From: Streptomyces sp. NP-1717
GTDB taxonomy: Bacteria; Actinomycetota; Actinomycetes; Streptomycetales; Streptomycetaceae
DNA: 64,000 bases
Direction of reading: 5' to 3'
Assembly: GCF_022695985.1 (NCBI RefSeq)
Contig: NZ_JAAPBF010000004.1
Span: 31,240 to 95,239, forward strand
In this document: positions 8,167-17,394 of the stretch, one piece after another
Layout: each line of letters opens with the position of its first letter
How positions within the stretch are numbered: the stretch's first letter is position 1
The notes under the pieces: generated by a model
Seen by the model: the letters and a program-made list of their open reading frames with translations, nothing else
The model's database searches: none
Told to the model about the DNA's origin: nothing
Made by a program: the position numbers and the translations under genes

Positions 8167-8973
8167 ATGACCGACCGACCGCCGAACCCGCACAACCTGG
8201 ACGTCGACCTCCAACCACAAACGGCGCGTTCGGCTCGATTCTGGAACTATTTGCTTGGGGGTAAGGACAACTTCCCGGCCGACCGGGAACTCGGCGAGCA
8301 GATGAAACGCGAGTTCCCCGCGGTGGTCGACCTCGCCCTCTCCACCCGGACCTTTCTCGGGCGCACCGTGCGGCACCTCGCCGCCGAGGAGGGCTACCGG
8401 CAATTCCTCGACATCGGCACCGGCCTGCCCACCGCCGACAACACCCACGAAGTGGCGCAGCGCGCCGCCCCGGATGCCCGGATCGTCTATGTCGACCACG
8501 ACCCCATCGTCCTCGCGCACGCCCGCGCGCTGCTCACCAGCACCCCGGAGGGGGACACCGACTACATCGACTCCGACCTCAACGATCCCGGCACCGTGAT
8601 CACCGAGGCCGCCCGCACCCTCGATCTGGACCAGCCCGTCGTGCTGATGCTGATGTCGGTGATCGGGCACGTCACCGACCCCGTCGAAGCCATCGCCCTG
8701 GTACAGGACTACATGTCCCGCCTCGCCCCGGGCAGCGCCCTGGTGATGTGCACGACGCTCTCCTCGCCGGAAGTCGACGCGATGACCCGGTCGTACGGCG
8801 ATTCCGGCACCCTGCCTTACGTGGCCAGCAGCGCCGAGACCATGCTCGCCATGGCCGACGGCCTGACGATCCCCGACCCCGGACTCGGCCCGATCAACCG
8901 CTGGCACCCCGACAAGTCCGGCCCCGGCACGGACACCCAGCAGTGGGGGTACGTCGCCTACAAACCCGCCTGA
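8167..8973 (+). CDS. DUF574-type SAM-dependent methyltransferase
   Basis: The protein has 268 residues from this ATG. It opens with the family signature ARFWNYLLGGKDNFPADREL, followed by a Rossmann motif I FLDIGTGLPTADN and motif II YVDHDPIVLAHARALL. This actinobacterial family (Methyltransf_19) binds SAM, but its substrate is generally unknown. A GTG at 8161 in the same frame is an alternative start: the AAAGG at 8152 is ten bases from the ATG and four from the GTG. It lies directly behind the XRE-DUF5753 gene, a frequent arrangement in Streptomyces, and the two are probably an operon. Confidence 0.9.
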   Translation: MTDRPPNPHNLDVDLQPQTARSARFWNYLLGGKDNFPADRELGEQMKREFPAVVDLALSTRTFLGRTVRHLAAEEGYRQFLDIGTGLPTADNTHEVAQRAAPDARIVYVDHDPIVLAHARALLTSTPEGDTDYIDSDLNDPGTVITEAARTLDLDQPVVLMLMSVIGHVTDPVEAIALVQDYMSRLAPGSALVMCTTLSSPEVDAMTRSYGDSGTLPYVASSAETMLAMADGLTIPDPGLGPINRWHPDKSGPGTDTQQWGYVAYKPA

Positions 8974-9492
8974 ACGACAACCCCCGGCCGCCACGGGAAA
9001 CGCCAGGAGCGCTCAGGGCACCGTCCGGGGCGGCCGACCGGCCTCGGCATCTGCCGGCGCGCTACGAGAGGGAAGGCCGAGCACTTCACCGGTCCGGGGC
9101 CCTTTCCCGGACCGGCCGCGCGTTGGTGGGCCCGGACGACGGCGGAACCGAGCGCGACGACCCAGTACGCTGCCGCGCTCACGGGACCCAAGCGCTGAAC
9201 CCGACGAACGCGGAAGCCCGCGAGTGGGCAGTGGCCAGCGCCGGCGAGGTCGGCCGGAGTCCCACAAGACGCCCGCCTCGACGCCGCGCCCGTCGACTTC
9301 CTCACCACAGCCTGGGGCGACAAGCAGGCCTCGGAGCGGGAGGCAAGAAGGTCTCTGTCGACCTGGAGCCAGGCCCCCCGGGACGCCGACGGTCGATGTT
9401 CCGGCGGCGGTAGCCGCGGACGACGAGCAGGCACGGGAGACATACCGGTGTTCGACCCCCAACCCCCGCTCCATGGCAGCAATTTCGAATCC
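8974..9492. other. Gene-free stretch with no recognisable content
   Basis: Frames on both strands here are arginine- and proline-rich with no domain I recognise and no ribosome binding site. It separates the methyltransferase gene from a group of broken minus-strand genes. Confidence 0.45.
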
Positions 9493-9884
9493 TTACGCAC
9501 CTACTTCGGGTTGCCGGCCACCCGCCCGCCTCCAAGCAGCGTCAGTCACCCGCCAACCACGGCGGCCGGCACCGAAATCGAGGGCGCTGCGGGTTCGTCT
9601 CTGAGGGCTTGGTGCCGGTCTCGATCGGACTGAACAGAACGAGGAGCAGGCCGCCGTCGCGGCACCCGTCACGACGGCGGACTCGATGCTGTCAGTACGC
9701 CGATACACCGCCCAGGCGAGGAACAACGCGAGGGCGAACACGAGGCATTGATCGCCTCGATCTTGAAGGTCACCACACGCTCACAAGGGGCCGGGCAGCG
9801 GCCGTCGCCGACGAGGACCTGGCACAGGTAGTAGCGGGACATCTGCCCGGCTCGAACGATCGCGATATCCATCACGAACACCAC
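9493..9884 (-). pseudogene. Small membrane protein remnant with frameshifts
   Basis: The first frame (start near 9884) gives a cysteine-rich segment, MSRYYLCQVLVGDGRCPAPC then ERVVTFKIEAIN. The next frame continues with FALALFLAWAVYRRTDSIES and AVVTGAATAA, and after another one-base shift near 9630 the frame reads GLLLVLFSPIETGTKPSETN. Read across the shifts it makes a plausible small protein with two membrane helices, but no single frame contains all of it. I do not recognise the family; its setting among plasmid-like remnants suggests an element-borne gene. Confidence 0.4.
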
Positions 9885-9956
9885 GCCACACCACCCTGAC
9901 CTGCAAAAGAGGTGCGATTAGCGTGACGTCCCGCCGAGCGGGAGCAGCGACCCGAC

Positions 9957-10201
9957 TCATCGCTCTCCAGCGGACCTCAAGACCGGCACGACACCACCGC
10001 ACACCACTGAGAACCACCATATGCATCCGAGTACCAGGAAAGGCGGACCACCAACGAGTACGGCCTGCATCGTGGCGAGGGTGACCAGTTCGGCATCGCT
10101 CATTGCCGACCGGCGGGCGCCCCCGCGCCGGCTCGGGATACTCCCATGTCGTCGGTCGCCGCATAGAGTGCCGTCGCGAGGGTGTCCACGTCGTTCGTCA
10201 C
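9957..10201 (-). pseudogene. Transposase N-terminal fragment (IS982/IS5-like)
   Basis: From GTG at 10201 the minus strand reads VTNDVDTLATALYAATDDM, and after a frameshift near 10,110 it continues MSDAELVTLATMQAVL. The two pieces together match the start of a common actinobacterial DDE transposase type (…DxLxTALYxxxDD…LSDAELVTLAVMQALLG). The similarity stops after AVLVG, where a hydrophobic stretch of other origin (PPFLVLGCIWWFSVV) follows to the stop. It is a short dead fragment. Confidence 0.55.
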
Positions 10202-10271
10202 AAAACGATCTTGGACGCCCTCGTTCTCGTCTCCGCAGGCACCCCTTGGACCACACCACCAGGAGGAACCA

Positions 10272-10661
10272 GTGTCATACCCGCAACTTCTCACCCCCGA
10301 GGAGAAGCTCGCCAACGCGAAGAAGCTGTTGAGCCTCCCGAGTATCGTCGTGATCTGCGGCTCCACCCGCTTCATGACCGAGATGACCGAGGCCGATCTG
10401 TGGGAGACCAAGGCCGGCAAGATTGTCGTCAAACCGGGCTGTGACATGAAATCGCCGCACGAACTCGGGTCTGATCCTGTCGAGGCCAAGGCGCTGAAGG
10501 TTCGACTCGACGGACTGCACCGAGCGAAGATCCGTCTCGCTGATGAGGTGCTCGTAGTCGGCGACTACATCGGAGACAGCACCCGAGCCGAAATCGCCTA
10601 CGCCCGGTCGCTGGGCAAGCCCGTGCGGTTCACGCACCCCGAAGTCGACCCTGACGCCTGA
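10272..10661 (+). CDS. Nucleoside 2-deoxyribosyltransferase-like small protein
   Basis: The 129-residue protein starts at GTG 10272 with a strong AGGAGGAAC at 10261-10269. It carries SIVVICGSTRFMTEMTEADL near the N-terminus, and ADEVLVVGDYIGDSTRAEIA with YARSLGKPVRFTHPE near the C-terminus. These are the two halves of the nucleoside 2-deoxyribosyltransferase / DUF4406-type Rossmann-like fold, where the second contains the catalytic-region Glu (RAEI). Such genes are common on Streptomyces integrative elements and phages. A role in nucleotide salvage or signalling is possible but unproven. It appears to be a single-gene unit. Confidence 0.75.
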   Translation: MSYPQLLTPEEKLANAKKLLSLPSIVVICGSTRFMTEMTEADLWETKAGKIVVKPGCDMKSPHELGSDPVEAKALKVRLDGLHRAKIRLADEVLVVGDYIGDSTRAEIAYARSLGKPVRFTHPEVDPDA

Positions 10662-10843
10662 CCGTCTCGCGGTGGTTTCGGCCGCCGCCCACCCCACACC
10701 CTCCGCAGGCATACCTTGGATGGCCGGAGTTGGCCCTTCCGAAGGGGCCTCGTTGATCCCGGACTCGCCTGGAGAACAAGGTACGGGCACAGATCAGGCC
10801 TACTCCTGTCACCAGAAGGAAGGCCCCCGCAATGTTCGTCTTT

Positions 10844-11060
10844 GCGTCCACAGAAATCTCCCTCCTCCGCCGCAAGGGCGGGCTGGGCAAGGACGTGGAG
10901 CCGGTGAAGGAGCGCGCGAAGCAGCTGGCGGCGGTCGATGAGGGGCGCAGCTGTCGACCGAGCGGCAGGAGCGGTTGGCGAAACTGGGCGTGCAGCCCGC
11001 TGAGGCAGCTTCTCCCGCCCCGGCAGTCGCTCGTACGACGAAGGCGGTCTGGTTCACCGG
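10844..11060 (+). pseudogene. Helicase-associated-domain fragment
   Basis: Across two frames the plus strand reads ERAKQLAAVDEG and then LSTERQERLAKLGVQPAEAA (the ATG-like start near 10975 is only an internal codon). The motif LSxERxERLxxLGV is typical for the repeated helicase-associated domains at the C-terminus of large Streptomyces helicases. Only one repeat survives and it is frame-disturbed; after ARTTKAV the similarity ends. Confidence 0.45.
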
Positions 11061-11131
11061 GCGGCGCGGGGTGGTGAGCGTGCGGCAGCTCCCGCAGTCC
11101 TTTGCCGAGATGACGGCGCCTCACATTCAGG

Positions 11132-11160
11132 TGAGGCCCCGGTTGCTTCCTGGGGCCTCA
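11132..11160. terminator. Hairpin, 9-bp stem
   Basis: TGAGGCCCC (11132-11140) pairs perfectly with GGGGCCTCA (11152-11160) across an 11-base loop. There is no T-tract, which is common for high-GC terminators. It could end transcripts from either side; its position after the helicase-domain fragment suggests it was that gene's terminator. Confidence 0.5.
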
Positions 11161-11174
11161 TCCGGGTCGGATGG

Positions 11175-11406
11175 CTATCCGTGTTCTGGCGGCCTCGGCG
11201 GTGGCGGAGCAGGTGGTGGCGTAGTTGGCCGTTGCTCTTCGCGTCGTCGCAGCAGGGCGGGAAACAGGAAGCCCACGATCACCCCGGCCATCGCGCCTGT
11301 TACCGGAATCGAAGTACTGCAACGGCCCTGCGATGAGCGCGCCGAAGGCACCCAGGGCGAGCGCACCGTGCCCACGGCGTTGCAGGCTTGATCTTTCTCT
11401 ATTCAC
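11175..11406 (-). pseudogene. Small two-helix membrane protein with frameshift
   Basis: The frame starting at 11406 reads GALALGAFGALIAGPLQYFD, a membrane helix, and then degenerates. The adjacent frame picks up VTGAMAGVIVGFLFPALLRR and REEQRPTTPPPAPPPP and stops at 11175. A one-base shift at about 11,305 separates the halves. Together they would be a roughly 75-residue protein with two membrane helices and a proline-rich tail; family unknown. Confidence 0.4.
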
Positions 11407-11443
11407 AGCTACCTCCTCTCTGGCCTGTGAGACGGATTTCAGG

Positions 11444-11777
11444 GCGCGCTACCCGGCCGGTGACCGAGTGCGGATCCAGATGGAGTGGCACCGAGTGTTC
11501 TCCCCAGCGAGCCGTTCATGAAGGCATCGCTCTCCGTCCGTCCCGCAGTCCCGAAGTACGGCCGTTGGACCCCGGCCGAGCGGACCCCTTCTTCAGGAAG
11601 CCCGTGTCGTCCACGATCAGCACGCCCTCAGGGGCACCGAGGTGTTCGGCGACGTAATCCCGCACGTCGTCGAGGACTTCGTCAGGGGTCCCGGCCGCAG
11701 CGGTTCAGCGCCGGTGCATACGGTCGGGAGCCGCCTGGCCGGCTTCCCCGGCCAGCGTCCAGACGCTGAGCAGGTGG
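11444..11777 (-). pseudogene. IS701-family transposase fragment with several frameshifts
   Basis: Reading across three frames on the minus strand gives [17 protein letters not shown], then LNRCGRDP, then [20 protein letters not shown] with [13 protein letters not shown], then VRSAGVQRPYFGTAGRTES. This is the conserved central part of IS701-type DDE transposases, including the first catalytic Asp region (IVDDTG). At least three indels and the absence of both ends make it non-functional. It abuts the stop of the small membrane gene at 11,778. Confidence 0.8.
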
Positions 11778-11933
11778 TCACCGGCGTCCTCCGGCCGCTA
11801 CTCCTGCGATCCCACAGCACGTGCCTGCGACGAGTACAGCTGCAAGCCACAGCGGTCCGCTTATCACCGCTACGATCGCTCCAATTGCCATCAGAATTGT
11901 TCCCAGCGCCGCCATACGCTGCCCGGTGTTCAT
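11778..11933 (-). CDS. Small membrane protein, 51 residues
   Basis: The protein begins [20 protein letters not shown] and is hydrophobic over residues 8-48, forming two probable membrane helices, ending in AAGGRR. GGAG lies eight bases upstream of the ATG, and the start overlaps the TGA of the preceding frame (TGATG), implying translational coupling. The gene is intact in one frame, unlike its neighbours. I do not recognise a family. With the helical, Gly/Thr-rich protein upstream it may have formed a two-gene unit. Confidence 0.55.
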   Translation of the reverse strand: MNTGQRMAALGTILMAIGAIVAVISGPLWLAAVLVAGTCCGIAGVAAGGRR

Positions 11934-12330
11934 CAGGATGACTCCACTCCTGAGACGGTGCTCCCGGTTCCGGCGAGCAATGTCCCTGTCGCAATAAGTG
12001 TCGTACCGCCACTTGCGGGTGCGGCAACGACGGTTCCCGCCGCGACCAGACCACCACCACCAACCTGGGGGTCGGGCGTGGTGAAGCGGCGCGTGATTGC
12101 GGCGTACTCGGCGTACGCGTCGGTGGATCTGGCGGGTAGTGGTCGAGTTCGACTTCGGCGTTGGCGTAGGACTTCGTCATGCGCAGAACACCGGTCTCGT
12201 ATGTGGCGGCTGCAGCGCCGAGCAGGACCTCGAAGGCCCGTGGGGCGGCGGTACTCAGCTCCTTGAGCGGCTCATCGGGCGCGAGATCGAAGTGAGTCCA
12301 CGGACAAAGGGGGAGCCATGAGCGGATGCA
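11934..12330 (-). pseudogene. Frameshifted helical (EspC/WXG-like) protein
   Basis: The minus strand reads [20 protein letters not shown] and then [20 protein letters not shown], a long amphipathic helix pair reminiscent of EspC/WXG100-type type VII secretion substrates. One missing base near 12,140 moves the reading frame to [20 protein letters not shown], followed by a Gly/Ala/Thr-rich tail ending at the TGATG overlap with the 51-residue membrane gene. A likely start, [14 protein letters not shown], is again in another frame near 12,320. The family assignment is inference from helix pattern only. Confidence 0.4.
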
Positions 12331-12400
12331 GGTGACAGCTACCGATGCAGTGGGCCGGGTCGGCTGCGGATCAACCTCCGATACGATGGAGTGTGCGTGA

Positions 12401-14278
12401 TCAGGCGCCCGCGTGGACGTGTGCGGCCCACACCGACGGCAGGTTCGGATACTTCTTGCTGAGCTGCCTGACCGTGCGATGGACCGCCACAGACGCGCAC
12501 AACGCACCGGATCGATCCGCGATCAACTCGCCGTAGATCTGCCGACTGAAGGCTGGTGCCACGGCGTCGTCGACGCGCCAGAGCGTGCCGACTACCTGGG
12601 AGAACCCGGCTATCTGAAACGCCGCCAACGGGTGAATCGCCTCGTCGGACAGGCGCGCGGTGGTGCGGGCGGTGTCGCAGGCCGACAGGAACGCGAACTC
12701 CGCGTTCCGCAGGCGCAACCGCGAAAGGTCCAGCACCCGAAACGGCGTGCGGTCGTGGTCGTGCAGCACAAGTTGGCTGTCCGAAGGGTTGTCCGGGTCG
12801 CTGTACCCGTGGCAAGCGAAGTGTGCCCAACTACTGGCCGGCAAGGCGTCGAGAACGGCGTCACGAGTCGCGTCCGCGCCGACCAGGACCGTGGCACCGG
12901 GTACAAGAGCGGCCAGGTGGTCGGCTTCGGCCTGTGCGCCAGGCAGGTCCGGGGCGTCCGGAGTGTGCGGCATGGCGACCACCAGCAGCCGCGGTTCGTT
13001 CCGGTCGTCGCGGCGGCCCGCGCGGGCGTGGCCCAGAGCGCGGATCGTCGGCGTTGTCGAGGAGACGACGCGGTCGAGGAGCACAGGTCCGCCGTCGCGG
13101 TGGTGGCCTGCCGCCTGCAGGGGCAGCAGGCTGAGCGATCCGACCGGGGCCCACCAGATCCTTGGCCACGGGCCATCCGCAGCCGGTTCCGCCGTCAGCC
13201 CCAGTTCGCCGAGCACAGGGCTCGCGACGGTGTCCCACAGCCACTCGAGCGTGTCATGGATCGTCTGCTCGGCGGCCAGCCGCCCCTTCGTGAACGCGGT
13301 GTTCAGAGCGCGTACGCGGTCACTTACGGCCTCTTCGCTCAGCCGGTCCAGCGCGTGTGACCGGACCCCGTCCGGCGTGATGATCAGCGCGTCACACCGG
13401 TGCCGGCTGACGTTGACGTACACGATCGGGCCCTCGTGCGCCTGCGCGGTGAGGTCGGTGAGCAGCGGGGTCCGTAGGAACCGCTGCATCCCGGGCAGCG
13501 AGCGGATCCGGTCGATCACCGCGTCGAGCTCGTCTGCGAGGGCAATGCGGTCGCTCGTGGTGTCGGTTTCGAACTCCGCGGTGAGCGTTCGGAAGCGTTC
13601 GGCCAGCTCGGGTGCCCGCTCGTGCAGGTCGGAAAGATCGCCGCGGCTGTCGAGTGCCTGGGCGGCGAGTACGCAGCGCCCGGACTCGAGCAGGGTCACC
13701 GCGCTGACCTCGTCGCCGGCGGCCAGCGCACACGCGGCCGCGTTGGCGGCGACCCCGGCGAACCGGCTGAGCCAGTACTGGGCGTCCTCGCGGCCCAGGC
13801 GGCGCCCGGCGAGCCGGGGCAGCAGCCGGACCGCGGCGGCGTACCCCTCGGCGGCCACGTCGAACTGCCCGGCTGCGGCGGCCAGACCACCCCAGCGGTC
13901 CGCCGCTTCCGCCCGGCTTTCCACCGGCGATGCGGCAGACGCCGCGGCCTCCCGGTAGCAGCCGAGTGCCTCGGTCAGTGCGTCGCCGTCGTCGAGGCGC
14001 CGGAAGCCGAGCGCGAGGACGTTGGCGATGCGGGTCAGTAAACCCGCCCGGGAATAGGCGTCCTGCTCGGGCCTCCGCGCCGCGTTCCGGGCCAGGTCCA
14101 CCGCCTCGGCGAGGACCTTCAAATCCGGCGGCTCCCGTCGCGCGACGGCGGGTGCGACGGGGTTCGTGCACCAGTCCGCAAGCGCGGCGGCCAGGTTCGC
14201 GGTGTACCCGGGCCAGTGCGGGCTGTCCTCCGGAGTCGCGGCCACGGACGCGCGACGCGCTGCGATCGCGTCCCGCAA
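12401..14278 (-). CDS. CHAT-domain protease
   Basis: The 625-residue protein has a C-terminal CHAT (caspase HetF-associated with TPRs) domain, about residues 330-625. The catalytic dyad is His490 (WAHFACHG) and Cys534 (FLSACDTA), and the end [20 protein letters not shown] is typical. The N-terminal 300 residues are TPR-like helices ([40 protein letters not shown]). The frame begins with TTG inside what looks like an ongoing repeat, and relatives usually carry much longer N-terminal repeat arrays, so it is probably 5'-truncated or frameshifted near 14,280 (ATG ACT GCG ACC just upstream is in another frame). CHAT proteases act in conflict and programmed-death systems, cleaving partner proteins on a signal. 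Confidence 0.85.
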   Translation of the reverse strand: MRDAIAARRASVAATPEDSPHWPGYTANLAAALADWCTNPVAPAVARREPPDLKVLAEAVDLARNAARRPEQDAYSRAGLLTRIANVLALGFRRLDDGDALTEALGCYREAAASAASPVESRAEAADRWGGLAAAAGQFDVAAEGYAAAVRLLPRLAGRRLGREDAQYWLSRFAGVAANAAACALAAGDEVSAVTLLESGRCVLAAQALDSRGDLSDLHERAPELAERFRTLTAEFETDTTSDRIALADELDAVIDRIRSLPGMQRFLRTPLLTDLTAQAHEGPIVYVNVSRHRCDALIITPDGVRSHALDRLSEEAVSDRVRALNTAFTKGRLAAEQTIHDTLEWLWDTVASPVLGELGLTAEPAADGPWPRIWWAPVGSLSLLPLQAAGHHRDGGPVLLDRVVSSTTPTIRALGHARAGRRDDRNEPRLLVVAMPHTPDAPDLPGAQAEADHLAALVPGATVLVGADATRDAVLDALPASSWAHFACHGYSDPDNPSDSQLVLHDHDRTPFRVLDLSRLRLRNAEFAFLSACDTARTTARLSDEAIHPLAAFQIAGFSQVVGTLWRVDDAVAPAFSRQIYGELIADRSGALCASVAVHRTVRQLSKKYPNLPSVWAAHVHAGA

Positions 14279-14813
14279 CGCTCGCTGACACGGTCGCAGT
14301 CATGCCATCCCCCCACGGAGCCCCGAGCCCCGCACAGCGCACCGACCGTCCCTCGCCGACACCACAGGGACAACAGCACTGCCTGTCTGCCGAGTTCACG
14401 CCGTTCGTCCCAGATCCACACCAGCCCCCTCATGCACAGCCGGGCCCGCGCCGCACTGATCCCGTCACAGGCATTGGCTGTCCACCGTGCCCGAGTCGTC
14501 TTACGGGTGCGGGAGTGCAGACGATGGCCGTGTGGCGGCGACCCTCCTTGCACGTAGTGTCACTGCCCGGCAGTCGGCAGCGGGTCCCTGTCGGCCTTCG
14601 GCTCGTCGGTCACGCCGGCCTTGGTTCAGAGCGAGGGGCGAAGTCGCCGGGCAGGCCGATGGAGGTCGGGGGGGGCCGTGATCCGGGTTGCTCGCCGGTC
14701 GGTGGGCAGGGCGCGGGCGGGGCCGTTCGAAGAGTTGTGCGAGGGTGTCGGGATCGACAGCGGTTCCTGGACCGGATGCGCAACCGATGGCCGGACAGGG
14801 GCATCCTCTCTGT

Positions 14814-16922
14814 ATGCCGCATCCGAACACTCAGCCGTCCGCCAGCGCACCCCCGTGGCCGCATTGCGGGCACGGAAGCATGCCGGAGGACCCGATCGGC
14901 TGCCGAGGCATCCGTGTCAGTGGCCATGGCGCGTGTCTGGCCCATCTCGCCGACGCAGACCGCGCCATCTACTTGAGCGGCCTGGCCCCCGGATCCGGCA
15001 TGGACCACCGCGGTACCCCCTTCACCGAGCCCCTTCTCGTCGCCCTGCTCAGCTCCGTCCGTGATCCGGTCACCGGCAAACCCGTTCTCGGCGCGGCTCA
15101 GTTCGGTGCCGCAACTTTCGACGGCATGGCCGATTTCGGGGAAGCGACGTTCTCGGGTGCCGTCGGGTTCGGTGCGGCGATTTTCAAGGGCGCCACGAAA
15201 TTCGCTGCCGCGACCTTCGAGGGCGGCGCTGATTTCACTGGAGCTGTCTTTCACCACCATGCCGGTTTCAAGGCGGCGATTTTTGAGAGTGACGCCCGGT
15301 TCCCGGAAGCAAGATTTCAAGACATCGCCAGTTTCCAAGAAGTGACCTTCCACAGTCTTGCCGGGTTCAGGGCAGCGGTTTTCAGGGGGGACTGCCGGTT
15401 CAGGAAGGCGACCTTCGGATATGAGACATGGTTCAGGGCTGCCACCTTCAACGGGAACGCCGGGTTCAGGAAAGCAACTTTCAGAGCCAACACCGGGTTT
15501 GAGGGGGCGAATTTCAGAAACGACGCCCTGTTCGAAGCGGCCTCTTTCGAGCGTGGCGCATGGTTCAGGGCGGCGAACTTCGGAGGAGATGGCCTGTTCG
15601 GGTCGGTGACTTTCATGGGAAACGCCGGGTTCAGGGCAGCGGTATTCAGGAAGGACGCCCGGTTCGAGAACGTAACCTTCGAGCGCAACGCGTGGTTCAA
15701 GGAAGCGACTTTCAAAGGAGCCGCCCATTTCGAGCAAGCAACGTTCGGGGGCGCAGTGTCCTTCAGTGCGGCAGCTTTTGGTGCCCATGCCGGGTTCGTG
15801 TCGGCGGTATTCGATCAGCCAGTCACTCTGGGCCCGATGCTGTGCGAGGGAAGGATGACGCTGTCCGGGGCTGCTTTCCACGGCCCGATGAACCTCTTAC
15901 TCGCCGCACGTCACCTGACGTGCCGGCGGACTCGCTGGTCGTCGACCGCCGAGTTACGGCTGCGTCACGCGACGGTGGATTTCACACAGGCGGTTTTCGA
16001 GTTACCACTCACGATCGCCGCGGAAGCCGACCCCTTTCTCCTCGCCGACGGTGCGCCCGTCGCCGAGAACGGTCTTGCCGGCGGGCCCGAGGCCACGGTG
16101 CGGATGGCGTCGGTGCGTGGTGTCGACGCGGCTCACCTGATACTCGCCGATGTCGATCTGACGGAATGTCTGTTTGCCGGGACCGTGCACCTGGACCAGT
16201 TGCGTCTGGAGGGCGACTGCGCCTTCGCCGGTGTCCCGGTCGGTGTGCACCGGAGGCGCGGGCGACCGGTGCGTTTCACACGGCGTCGCACGCTGGCCGA
16301 AGAGCGCCACTGGCGCTCGCGGCAGCCCGGCGCGATCCCGGGCTGGAACACGACCGGGACCGGGGCGGGGAGCGTCGGGCCGGCGCAACTGGCCCCGGTG
16401 TACCGGGCGTTGCGGAAGGCGTTCGAGGACGGGAAGAACGAGCCGGGGGCGGCGGATTTCTACTACGGCGAGATGGAGATGCGCCGCCAGGACCGCGCGA
16501 ACTCGACGCGCGCCGAGCGCGCTCTGCTGCACGGTTACTGGCTGTTGTCCGGTTACGGACTGCGTGCCTCCCGGGCGCTGGGGTGGCTCGCCGCGGCGCT
16601 GCTCGTCACCGTCGTGCTGTTGACGGGGATCGGGATCCCCCGTGAGGGTCCGAAGCAGGAGGCGACTGGGATGGTACCGGCCGGTGGTGGGAAGGTCACC
16701 TTCGAGATCGACCATCCCGACCCGCAGCCCCCCGTCGGGGACCGGTTCACCGGCGAGCGCTTCGAGAAAGCCTTGAACGTCACACTCAATTCGGTCGTGT
16801 TCCGGTCCGCCGGTCAGGACCTGACCACCGCGGGCAAGTACATCGAGATGACGTCCCGCCTCACCGAGCCGCTCCTTCTGGGCCTGGCAGTGCTGGCCGT
16901 TCGCAGCCGCGTCAAACGCTGA
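14814..16922 (+). CDS. Pentapeptide-repeat membrane protein
   Basis: The protein is 702 residues from ATG 14814. Residues 12-50 hold a Cys/His-rich motif (HCGHGSMPEDPIGCRGI, then HGACLAHLADADR) that could bind a metal. Residues about 80-330 are a long run of F-x-x-A-x/F-x-G-x-A-type pentapeptide repeats (GATKFAAATFEGGADFTGAV and so on) forming a right-handed quadrilateral helix. Near residues 560-640 the segment YRALRKAFEDGKNEPGAADF precedes two membrane helices (ALGWLAAALLVTVVLLTGIG and the C-terminal LLLGLAVLAV) with a domain between them. The late part resembles potassium-channel-like or ion-channel-coupled pentapeptide proteins of actinobacteria. The function is unknown. An upstream in-frame start at 14688 is less likely, because the family begins at the Cys/His motif. 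Confidence 0.85.
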   Translation: MPHPNTQPSASAPPWPHCGHGSMPEDPIGCRGIRVSGHGACLAHLADADRAIYLSGLAPGSGMDHRGTPFTEPLLVALLSSVRDPVTGKPVLGAAQFGAATFDGMADFGEATFSGAVGFGAAIFKGATKFAAATFEGGADFTGAVFHHHAGFKAAIFESDARFPEARFQDIASFQEVTFHSLAGFRAAVFRGDCRFRKATFGYETWFRAATFNGNAGFRKATFRANTGFEGANFRNDALFEAASFERGAWFRAANFGGDGLFGSVTFMGNAGFRAAVFRKDARFENVTFERNAWFKEATFKGAAHFEQATFGGAVSFSAAAFGAHAGFVSAVFDQPVTLGPMLCEGRMTLSGAAFHGPMNLLLAARHLTCRRTRWSSTAELRLRHATVDFTQAVFELPLTIAAEADPFLLADGAPVAENGLAGGPEATVRMASVRGVDAAHLILADVDLTECLFAGTVHLDQLRLEGDCAFAGVPVGVHRRRGRPVRFTRRRTLAEERHWRSRQPGAIPGWNTTGTGAGSVGPAQLAPVYRALRKAFEDGKNEPGAADFYYGEMEMRRQDRANSTRAERALLHGYWLLSGYGLRASRALGWLAAALLVTVVLLTGIGIPREGPKQEATGMVPAGGGKVTFEIDHPDPQPPVGDRFTGERFEKALNVTLNSVVFRSAGQDLTTAGKYIEMTSRLTEPLLLGLAVLAVRSRVKR

Positions 16923-17394
16923 ACCGCCTCGCCCTGCCCAGGTCTCAAGGCCGTGAACGGGACACGGAGGGTGTCCGATTCGCCAGGCCCTCCTACCGGT
17001 GCGGCCCTCCGCGTGGCCATCACGTCAAGGCAGTCACGGCGTGGGCCAAGGCAGCTGCGCAGCCACGTCGCCGCGTCCGTCGTACGGCCCTGCGGTACTC
17101 CGGAGGCATCGCGGCGGGGCGTCGATCCCCGCCGGGGCCGGTGCGGTGCGGGCAGCGCGGATCTCGTCCAGCACGCCGAGGCCGACGAGTGAGCTCTCGG
17201 CCCAGTTGGTACCCCCCCCCGCCGCCAAACCGGCAATGGCCAGGGCTCTCCCGGTGCCGCGTCGTGGGCGGGCCGACGCCCCGGGACTCGATCCGGTCCT
17301 CGGCACTCCCTGTTCCGGCCCGAGCTTCGGAGCATTGTTCATTCCGTGATGGGCATGCCTCCTAGCGCCCGGCCGTCCCGCACGAGGAGGACCG
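16923..17394. other. Intergenic stretch, no gene seen
   Basis: The 470 bases between the pentapeptide gene and the hydrolase gene show only short frames of no recognisable type. A run of nine C at about 17,212-17,220 is the only oddity. Confidence 0.5.

Noticed and set aside
9440..9510. tRNA-like T-loop sequences (GTTCGACCC and TTCGAATCC)
   Set aside because: I could not pair an acceptor stem or an anticodon arm around either motif, so there is no support for a tRNA gene or an attachment site.
11958..12321. Plus-strand frames opposite the helical pseudogene
   Set aside because: No domain or start signal; the minus-strand reading gives continuous helical protein sequence across one frameshift.
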